NCBI GenBank assembly: GCA_913063005.1
Contig: CAJXZI010000038.1
Span: forward strand, 1-12,622
Direction: 5' to 3'
DNA length: 12,622 nt
Source of the DNA: an uncultured Halieaceae bacterium
Lineage (GTDB): Bacteria; Pseudomonadota; Gammaproteobacteria; Pseudomonadales; Halieaceae
A program made the position numbers and the translations under genes. The notes beneath the pieces are model-generated. The model searched no databases, had not been told where the DNA came from, and saw nothing but the letters and a program-made list of their open reading frames with translations. This document shows, in pieces, positions 8,159 to 12,622 of this stretch (positions are counted from its first letter, which is position 1; each line of letters begins with the position of its first letter).

Positions 8159-9112
8159 TCATGCCCACTGCGCGCGGAGCGTATCGATAAAACGCCCCAA
8201 CTCAGCATGGGGCAACTTGTTAATGCCCGCCGCCGCCGCACGACCACCGCCCGTCTCAAACTGCCGGCAGACCTCATCAGCACCTGAGCGATTATTAAGC
8301 GGTGCGCGCACACTAACGAGATACCCGCCATCAATGTCCGTGAGAACAGCATGAGCACGATCCGGTGATTGATTGGCCAAGTCATTACCGTAAACGCCAC
8401 TTACCCTGCGTGCCCAGGCTGCGTCGGGTAGTGATATAACAGCAATTTCATTGTCCTCCACCGCGCGAGGTGCCGTGTTTGCCAAGTGCATATCTTGACG
8501 GTAGGCCTCGGTTAAGGTCTCAAACAACTGCCCATCTTCTTCGATCAAAGTTGAAGGCGACTCAAACTGCCCCATCCGCTCGTATAACTCAGCGGGTGCA
8601 AAGTGAAGATCCGCGAGACTCGCGCCGTACGCATTGTAATTAACGCAGACACCAAGTTGACGGAGCGCCTCACGATCAACTGCATGATCAAGATTGGCAA
8701 TCAACTTATCGGCCGTAACGTCAAGGTTATCGCCAAATGCCCCAACCGACGCCCATTCAGTAAAGCGCCCGCGCAGACGTCCGTTTACCAACGCACTTGT
8801 ACACACCTCGGCGGCAGGACTGATTAATACGTCTAAGCAAGCATGTTCAGGGACCTCACCCGCAAAGTGATGATCGCAGAAAAAAATTTCCGCTCCCGCG
8901 CCGAGCAATCTGATCACTTGTTCTCGGTTCTTATCAAACGATATGTCCAGCGCGGTAACACGACCAAGATCTTGAGAGGACACACGCTCGAGCAGCTGTA
9001 TATCGCGCTTCACGCCGGTCACGAGTGTTGCGTCGGGTCGTGGCTCGGCAAGACGCAACTGAATCAGCGCACAAATACCGTCTGCATCGCCATTGAAAAC
9101 ATCGTAGTCCAT
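8159..9112 (-). CDS. DHH-superfamily phosphoesterase-like protein
   Basis: From the ATG at 9112 this is a 317-residue protein opening MDYDVFNGDADGICALIQ. The GDADG motif (8-12), the aspartate in LDIS (56-58), the DHH triad at 80-82 and GAFGDN (124-129) supply the aspartates and histidines that bind two metal ions in DHH phosphoesterases (RecJ, NrnA, PpaC relatives). The C-terminal GGGRAAAAGINKL (from about 288) is the DHHA1 substrate-binding loop. This points to a cytoplasmic phosphodiesterase on short oligonucleotides, cyclic dinucleotide products or a similar phosphoester; the substrate is not readable. The frame continues to an ATG at 9145, but that start lacks a Shine-Dalgarno sequence and would run through a strong hairpin, so 9112 is preferred even though its own ribosome site is poor. 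Confidence 0.85.
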   Translation of the reverse strand: MDYDVFNGDADGICALIQLRLAEPRPDATLVTGVKRDIQLLERVSSQDLGRVTALDISFDKNREQVIRLLGAGAEIFFCDHHFAGEVPEHACLDVLISPAAEVCTSALVNGRLRGRFTEWASVGAFGDNLDVTADKLIANLDHAVDREALRQLGVCVNYNAYGASLADLHFAPAELYERMGQFESPSTLIEEDGQLFETLTEAYRQDMHLANTAPRAVEDNEIAVISLPDAAWARRVSGVYGNDLANQSPDRAHAVLTDIDGGYLVSVRAPLNNRSGADEVCRQFETGGGRAAAAGINKLPHAELGRFIDTLRAQWA

Positions 9113-9114
9113 GT

Positions 9115-9143
9115 AAAAGCGCCCCCAAATTTTTGGCGGGCGC
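9115..9143 (-). terminator. Hairpin followed by TTTT, probable terminator after comEA
   Basis: On the minus strand GCGCCC-G-CCAAA pairs with TTTGGGGGCGC (one bulged G, 9143-9119) and is followed by four Ts (9118-9115). It could end the transcript coming from comEA. Because it finishes only 2 bases before the DHH start codon at 9112 and pairs the G-rich stretch ahead of it, it might also act as an attenuator for that gene. Confidence 0.5.
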
Positions 9144-9156
9144 ATGCTAACAGCTT

Positions 9157-9243
9157 TTAGTGCTCAGGCGCCATGAAGGCAGGTAATAGGTACGATACCG
9201 CGGCACGGAGCATGGGAGTCACTCCCCCGCCGCAACGGCTCAT
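9157..9243 (-). CDS. Possible small protein of 28 residues
   Basis: ATG at 9243, 4 bases after the comEA stop codon, opens MSRCGGGVTPMLRAAVSY and ends LLPAFMAPEH-stop. The probable terminator hairpin begins 13 bases after its stop, so it would sit neatly as the last gene of a comEA transcript. It has a hydrophobic middle (AAVSYLLPAFM) and one cysteine. The ribosome site is weak (GAG overlapping the comEA stop). An ORF this short occurs often by chance and I recognise no family, so this is only a candidate. Confidence 0.3.
   Translation of the reverse strand: MSRCGGGVTPMLRAAVSYLLPAFMAPEH
9214..9226. repeat. 13-bp perfect palindrome in the comEA-DHH gap
   Basis: GGGAGTCACTCCC, with 6-base arms around a central C. 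It lies inside the possible small ORF. It could be a protein site or part of RNA structure; nothing decides between these. Confidence 0.3.
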
Positions 9244-9247
9244 AGAA

Positions 9248-9580
9248 TTACTCTAGGACAATCTTTCCTGCGTTTTTTCGCAGCAATGCCTCGCCGACGC
9301 CCTTTACATCTCTGAGTGCTTCTAGTGTTTCAAAGTCACCGTGGCGTTCGCGAAACTCGACAATTCTACGCGCCAACTTTGGCCCGACACCGGACAACTC
9401 GGCCGCCAGCGTTGCCACATCTGCCGCGTTGATGTTGACCGTCTCAGCAGCAGTTACAGACTCAACAATAAAAAAACTGAGGATGGTGGCCAGCAAGAGA
9501 CCCACCCAATAATGCGAGGAGAATTTTTTCGGCATCGAGGCCAGAGAAGCTTGATCAGTGCTTACGATGTTTGCAGACAT
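9248..9580 (-). CDS. ComEA family helix-hairpin-helix DNA-binding protein
   Basis: The product has 110 residues. A positively charged start is followed by a hydrophobic segment, about 24-40 (WVGLLLATILSFFIVES), ending in VTAAE, which reads as a signal peptide or anchor. The mature part starts with the ComEA hallmark VNINAADVATLA (48-59), then two helix-hairpin-helix units, ELSGVGPKLARRIV (61-74) and LRDVKGVGEALLRK (89-102). Such short periplasmic ComEA proteins bind DNA and support its uptake during transformation, although many are kept in species with no shown competence. The start at 9580 is supported by AAGGA 8 bases ahead; a second Met at residue 16 has no ribosome site but would give a more conventional signal peptide. 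It lies 96 bases downstream of pyrF, with an inverted repeat over its ribosome site. Confidence 0.88.
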   Translation of the reverse strand: MSANIVSTDQASLASMPKKFSSHYWVGLLLATILSFFIVESVTAAETVNINAADVATLAAELSGVGPKLARRIVEFRERHGDFETLEALRDVKGVGEALLRKNAGKIVLE

Positions 9581-9583
9581 AGT

Positions 9584-9628
9584 TATTTTCCTTGTAGTTA
9601 AGAACTCGAATGAGTGCTAAGGAAAATA
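9584..9628 (-). promoter_or_regulatory. 10-bp inverted repeat enclosing and masking the comEA ribosome binding site
   Basis: TATTTTCCTT (9584-9593) and AAGGAAAATA (9619-9628) are exact reverse complements 25 bases apart. In the minus-strand transcript the second arm to appear (9593-9584) carries the AAGGA Shine-Dalgarno of comEA, so the stem would hide it. A smaller ACTC/GAGT stem lies in the loop. This looks like a translational switch; function is inferred. Confidence 0.5.
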
Positions 9629-9676
9629 CGATTGAAACAGGTTCGGCTAGGAGATCGCCGCCTGATATCGTTGGAA

Positions 9677-10381
9677 CTAGGGAGAATTTGATGACTCCAG
9701 TCGCGCTACGATCTTCTCCACGACAGCAGTCGGCGACGAAGAGCCAGTGATCGAACGTCCCATTACGAGATGCGTTGAGCCACCATCAATCGCGTCCCAT
9801 GGCGTTACCACACGTCGCTGATCACCCGCCTCATCCTCGGGCAAGCGGATACCGGGCGTAACTAACGAGAAATCACGACCAAACTGACGGCTGAGTAATG
9901 TCGCCTCTTGTGCCGAGCAGACAATGCCGTCCATGCCACTAGATTTTGCCAGCGTTGCTAGTCTCATCACCCGATCAGCTGGACTCTCTTTGATACCTAA
10001 CTCGGTTAAGTCACTTTGATCCATGCTCGTGAGCACAGTCACCGCGATCAACTGCGTTTTATTGCCGCGCTTTGCAACCGCGTCGACCGCCGCTTCCATC
10101 ATTCTGCGACCACCTGAGGCGTGCACATTGACCATCCAAACGCCGAGGTCTGCGGCCGCGCCGACGGCTCCCGCCACCGTGTTAGGAATGTCGTGGAATT
10201 TGAGATCCAAGAAAACATCAAACCCTAAATCGTGAAGCTGAGCCAGTACTGCTGGACCCACGCTTGTGAATAACTGCTTACCAACCTTTACGCGAACCAC
10301 CGCAGGATCCAACTGCCTCGCACACGCGAGGGCTTGTTCGAGTGTCGGATAATCAAGTGCGACGATGATAGGGCTTCGCAT
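9677..10381 (-). CDS. pyrF: Orotidine 5'-phosphate decarboxylase
   Basis: The 234-residue protein matches bacterial PyrF in length and layout. It decarboxylates OMP to UMP, the last step of pyrimidine synthesis, in the cytoplasm. It opens with the beta-1 strand IIVALDYPTLEQAL, whose aspartate contacts the substrate, followed by VRVKVGKQLF. The catalytic signature is FLDLKFHDIPNTV (about 57-69), holding the Asp-Lys-x-x-Asp network. Later elements include VTVLTSMD, and VTPGIRLPEDEAGDQRRVVTPWDAI, and HLVMGRSITGSSSPTAV with the phosphate-binding MGR-x-I motif near the C-terminus. All key residues seem present. It follows lapB by 20 bases, the usual gammaproteobacterial order, and is probably co-transcribed with it. 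Confidence 0.98.
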   Translation of the reverse strand: MRSPIIVALDYPTLEQALACARQLDPAVVRVKVGKQLFTSVGPAVLAQLHDLGFDVFLDLKFHDIPNTVAGAVGAAADLGVWMVNVHASGGRRMMEAAVDAVAKRGNKTQLIAVTVLTSMDQSDLTELGIKESPADRVMRLATLAKSSGMDGIVCSAQEATLLSRQFGRDFSLVTPGIRLPEDEAGDQRRVVTPWDAIDGGSTHLVMGRSITGSSSPTAVVEKIVARLESSNSP

Positions 10382-10401
10382 AGGCGTCTCTTAAAGCAGA
10401 T

Positions 10402-11583
10402 TCAACGGGCGGGGCGGTAGAGCGTATCCCAATTTTTACAGCCGGGACATTGCCAGTAAAAACTCGGTCCATGGAAACCACAAACACCGCAAAGGTAGGT
10501 CGACTGTTTTATTGATAGTTTTTGCGCGGCCTCAACCACCGCGGGGCAACTCACTTGCTCGCTCATGAGTTCCAGTGCTTTTTGCAATAACGCTGACGTT
10601 GGCTTCTTTTCGAGTCCTTGGACAATGATCTCAAGGGCTGCCGCCTCGTTTCCATTGCTAAGGTATTCGTCGGCGAGTAATGATCTCAGCTGAGGGTCGT
10701 CACGCGTCTCGAGTAACCCAGAGATCAATGAAACCAGGCGGCCTCTGCAACCCAGCGCATCACAGGCCTCGCGAAGCGGGTCGATAAACTCTGGAAGCCG
10801 ATTTGGAGCAACCTTTGCCGCGGACATCAATCGATCAAAGGCTTGTTGCGTAGCGCCCTCCTCAACGTCGATTCTTGCCATAATCAAGTGAGGCCAGATA
10901 CTGCTATCGTCCCAGCGCAGCCCTTCTGCGGCCTCATTTCGCGCAGCCGTCCAGGCCTTATTCACTTCTTGGTCCTCGGCCGCCTCACAACAGTAATTAC
11001 ACAGACGTGCTTTCATCTTATCTGCCTTGGCTTTCGAGGCCGGGGTTACTGTTGCAGCAAGAACCTGTTTAAGCTGTGATTCAGCGAGCACACGTGCCTG
11101 CTCCCAATCGCGACTTGCCTCGAAGACCTCGAGCAAAAGGATGTTTGCATCAGCTTCATGCTCTGTGGAGAGTTCGATGAGGTCCTTCAATAATTGCTCC
11201 GCACGATCGAGCAGTCCGGCGGCAATAAAATCTTTCGCAAGCTCCAGATGGGCCTGGTTCTTCTGCGCATCCGGAAGCTTTGTCCGCGATAGCAATGACT
11301 GGTGAATTTTTATTGCGTTATCTACTTCACCGCGCTTTCTTAACAAACTGCCAAACGTGATGTGCGTTTCAAATGTCTCAGCGTTTACTGCCAACGCCTC
11401 ACTGAACGCTTTGAGTGCCGACTCCTGCTCTCCATCGAGCAGAAAATTCAATCCCAAATAATATTGCGACGGCGGTGTTTGATCTTTTTCTTCGTCGCGG
11501 CCCGACGCACCGCGGCCCAGCACCCAGCCCGCCGCAACGGCGAGGAACAACAGCGCAAGTAGTAGCGTATTTGGCTCAGCCAT
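10402..11583 (-). CDS. lapB: Lipopolysaccharide assembly protein B (TPR protein)
   Basis: The 393-residue protein has the three parts of LapB (YciM). An N-terminal membrane anchor spans about 6-24 (TLLLALLFLAVAAGWVLGR). A long tetratricopeptide-repeat region follows, with repeat-like helices such as YYLGLNFLLDGEQESALKAFSEAL and HLELAKDFIAAGLLDRAEQLL. The C-terminal rubredoxin-type metal knuckle has cysteines 365, 368, 379 and 382 (CGVCGFHGPSFYWQCPGC). In E. coli LapB works on the cytoplasmic face of the inner membrane with FtsH and PbgA/YejM to control LpxC turnover and hence LPS synthesis; the same role is expected here. Its start overlaps the end of lapA by 8 bases (ATGGCTGA), so the two are translationally coupled. 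Confidence 0.96.
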   Translation of the reverse strand: MAEPNTLLLALLFLAVAAGWVLGRGASGRDEEKDQTPPSQYYLGLNFLLDGEQESALKAFSEALAVNAETFETHITFGSLLRKRGEVDNAIKIHQSLLSRTKLPDAQKNQAHLELAKDFIAAGLLDRAEQLLKDLIELSTEHEADANILLLEVFEASRDWEQARVLAESQLKQVLAATVTPASKAKADKMKARLCNYCCEAAEDQEVNKAWTAARNEAAEGLRWDDSSIWPHLIMARIDVEEGATQQAFDRLMSAAKVAPNRLPEFIDPLREACDALGCRGRLVSLISGLLETRDDPQLRSLLADEYLSNGNEAAALEIIVQGLEKKPTSALLQKALELMSEQVSCPAVVEAAQKLSIKQSTYLCGVCGFHGPSFYWQCPGCKNWDTLYRPAR

Positions 11584-11869
11584 TAGTCGACAAGCGCTCT
11601 ACGCGCTGCTTCAGGCGATTATTTTCTCTCTGCAGCGCGGCCATACTCGCTCGCTGACGCAAGACAATAACCGTACTAATAAGACTGCCCACAGCGATAC
11701 CCGCCACTAAAAACAACAGAAGCCACACAGCCAAGTTTTGCTCCGGGAGGGTGACAATCAACAGCGATAATGGAACGAGAGAGGTATTCTGTGTAGCGAA
11801 CACTGCACCTATGAAAATGGAGGCGGCCACGAGACTAAGGCTGAAGACGGCGCGAAGCCACTTGAGCAT
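11576..11869 (-). CDS. lapA: Lipopolysaccharide assembly protein A (LapA / DUF1049)
   Basis: This is a 97-residue membrane protein with two transmembrane segments, about 6-25 (AVFSLSLVAASIFIGAVFAT) and 45-68 (LAVWLLLFLVAGIAVGSLISTVIV). They are joined by the short loop TQNTSLVPLSLLIVTLPEQN, which carries the QN pattern common in DUF1049. A short cytoplasmic coiled coil follows (MAALQRENNRLKQRVERL). It is the partner of LapB. The gene has no clear Shine-Dalgarno sequence of its own: its ATG shares the A of the ihfB stop (TAATG), so translation probably depends on ribosomes finishing ihfB. Its end overlaps lapB by 8 bases. Confidence 0.93.
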   Translation of the reverse strand: MLKWLRAVFSLSLVAASIFIGAVFATQNTSLVPLSLLIVTLPEQNLAVWLLLFLVAGIAVGSLISTVIVLRQRASMAALQRENNRLKQRVERLSTNG

Positions 11870-12165
11870 TAAAATACCGCCTTGATAGAGCGATTCACCC
11901 GCTCCCGCAGCTCTTTACCCGGCTTAAAGTGGGGAACGTACTTCCCTTCGAGCTGCACCGCATCGCCCGTTTTTGGATTACGCCCTTTTCGGGGCTCGCG
12001 GTAATGTAGAGAAAAACTGCCGAAGCCACGAATCTCGATGCGGTCACCCATCGAGAGCGTTTCAGCCATATGATCAATCATCAGCTTTACCGCAAGTTCA
12101 ACATCTTTGGTCGTCAATTGGCTTTGTTGTGATGCCATTAAGTCGATCAGTTCACTTCGTGTCAT
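11869..12165 (-). CDS. ihfB: Integration host factor subunit beta
   Basis: From MTRSELIDLMASQQ the protein is 98 residues, near the family norm for IHF beta. It has the HU/IHF signature IRGFGSFSLHYREPRKGRNPKTGDAVQLEGKYVPHFKPGKELRERVN. The beta-arm tip contains GRNPKTG, whose proline intercalates in DNA to kink it, and the GFGSF turn is intact. IHF is a heterodimer with IHF alpha (not in this window) that bends DNA in recombination, replication and promoter control. The frame extends 15 codons upstream to an ATG at 12210, but 12165 has GGGAG about 9 bases ahead and gives the family N-terminus. The upstream gene's TGA overlaps this ATG (ATGA). Confidence 0.97.
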   Translation of the reverse strand: MTRSELIDLMASQQSQLTTKDVELAVKLMIDHMAETLSMGDRIEIRGFGSFSLHYREPRKGRNPKTGDAVQLEGKYVPHFKPGKELRERVNRSIKAVF

Positions 12166-12251
12166 ATTCGGTCGCTCCCGAGTGTATTGTCCATACCAGG
12201 GCTCAGGCATACAAGGTTAAACAGCTTGTAGATATCCCACCAACGTCGCGA

Positions 12252-12263
12252 GAGAAATTTCTC
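12252..12263. repeat. 12-bp perfect palindrome upstream of ihfB
   Basis: GAGAAATTTCTC is fully self-complementary and lies about 90 bases upstream of the ihfB start, in the stretch without family similarity. It could be a regulator site for ihfB; no match to a known operator is claimed. Confidence 0.3.
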
Positions 12264-12282
12264 CAGCACGTACAAGTAAAGG

Positions 12283-12300
12283 GGCTTAGTTACTAAAGCC
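12283..12300. repeat. Imperfect inverted repeat near the supposed junction
   Basis: GGCTTAGTTACTAAAGCC pairs GGCTTAGT with ACTAAAGCC apart from one extra base. On the minus strand it is followed by CCTTTACTT, too poor in T for a confident terminator. It might be the remains of a terminator of a lost upstream gene. Confidence 0.25.
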
Positions 12301-12622
12301 TTAAACCGTACGTTTCCGGTTTTCGGCATGACATCGGCTTCTCCCATCGCGAACGTCATGAGTCGATCGATGGCGTAGTCTTCGGATGACCAGAGTTTCT
12401 CGACCGTATGGTTGTCTTGGTCGATCTTCAATTCAATGGCTCGGGTCCAAGTCTGAGCAGGTGGTAACGGGCGTGCAAACGGGATCGCCGACCACGTACG
12501 ATTATCAAACAGCACGACTGTTCCTTCGGGCGTGATCTGAGGCATGTGCTGATGGTAGAACCAGTTCATTTCCCCGATCGGCGTCAGTAACTTTGGTTGC
12601 AGCGACGGTCTCCAACCTGCGT

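Larger units (their letters stand above)
12162..12622 (-). pseudogene. Arylsulfotransferase (ASST)-like gene: C-terminal part, probably truncated (5' end beyond window)
   Basis: The frame is open from the window edge and reads PKLLTPIGEMNWFYHQHMPQ, then ITPEGTVVLFDN, TWTRAIELKID, HTVEKLW and MGEADVMPKTGNV. This order (His-x-His region, then a GTVVLFDN strand, an R-A-x-E-x-x-ID strand, a TV-x-x-x-W strand and the D-x-x-P-x-TGNV turn) is that of arylsulfotransferase-family beta-propellers. After TGNV, at about position 12309, I see no family-like sequence in any frame: the last 48 codons (from RFKALVTKPL) run to a TGA that overlaps the ihfB start. Intact members normally continue for a further propeller blade. 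I therefore call it a 3'-truncated remnant, but an intact gene with an unusual C-terminus is possible. Confidence 0.55.

Noticed and set aside
9598..9620. CIRCE-like heat-shock operator (GAGTGCTAA half-site next to comEA)
   Set aside because: One half matches TTAGCACTC/GAGTGCTAA, but the other arm is degenerate and the spacer is 4 bases instead of 9; the gene is not a chaperone.
12183..12213. Possible ihfB promoter TTGTAT-17-GACAAT on the minus strand
   Set aside because: Only 3 of 6 and 4 of 6 consensus matches, and it would leave a leader of a few bases before the ribosome site; not better than chance.

Overview
The window looks like chromosomal DNA of a free-living, aerobic, probably marine gammaproteobacterium, perhaps of the OM60/NOR5 (Halieaceae) kind. 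This placement is an inference: the chain ihfB-lapA-lapB-pyrF-comEA is a gammaproteobacterial arrangement, and the catabolic genes resemble those of marine lipid and terpenoid degraders. Base composition looks even, and I see no insertion sequence, phage gene, tRNA, rRNA or CRISPR array. Almost all of it is coding and all but one gene lie on the minus strand.

Left half (1-7470): one tightly packed minus-strand operon, read from right to left. It encodes an AtuA-family protein, the beta (carboxyltransferase) subunit of a biotin-dependent acyl-CoA carboxylase, a crotonase-fold enoyl-CoA hydratase, the biotin-carrying alpha subunit of the same carboxylase, and a nitronate-monooxygenase-fold flavoenzyme cut by the left edge. 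Neighbouring genes are 1-3 bases apart, and each downstream Shine-Dalgarno sequence lies in the end of the preceding gene. The core matches the atuA-C-E-F part of the Pseudomonas acyclic terpene (citronellol/geraniol) pathway, in which geranyl-CoA is carboxylated and hydrated. atuB, atuD and atuG are absent from the stretch seen, and the flavoenzyme is an extra member. The substrate is therefore open. A TetR-family regulator is transcribed divergently (7470-8141). The 140-base gap between the two holds a good minus-strand promoter and a perfect 9+1+9 palindrome just downstream of its -10 box, the obvious candidate operator.

Middle (8146-9680): a DHH-superfamily phosphoesterase-like protein converges on the tetR gene. 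Upstream of it are a terminator-like hairpin, a possible 28-codon ORF, and a small exported or membrane-anchored ComEA-type helix-hairpin-helix protein whose ribosome binding site is covered by a 10-bp inverted repeat.

Right part (9677-12622): housekeeping genes on the minus strand: pyrF (UMP synthesis), lapB and lapA (control of LPS synthesis at the inner membrane) and ihfB (nucleoid protein IHF beta). lapA overlaps both of its neighbours. Where rpsA often precedes ihfB, this window instead has the C-terminal part of an arylsulfotransferase-like gene. Its family similarity seems to stop suddenly about 150 bases before ihfB, which suggests a rearrangement junction.
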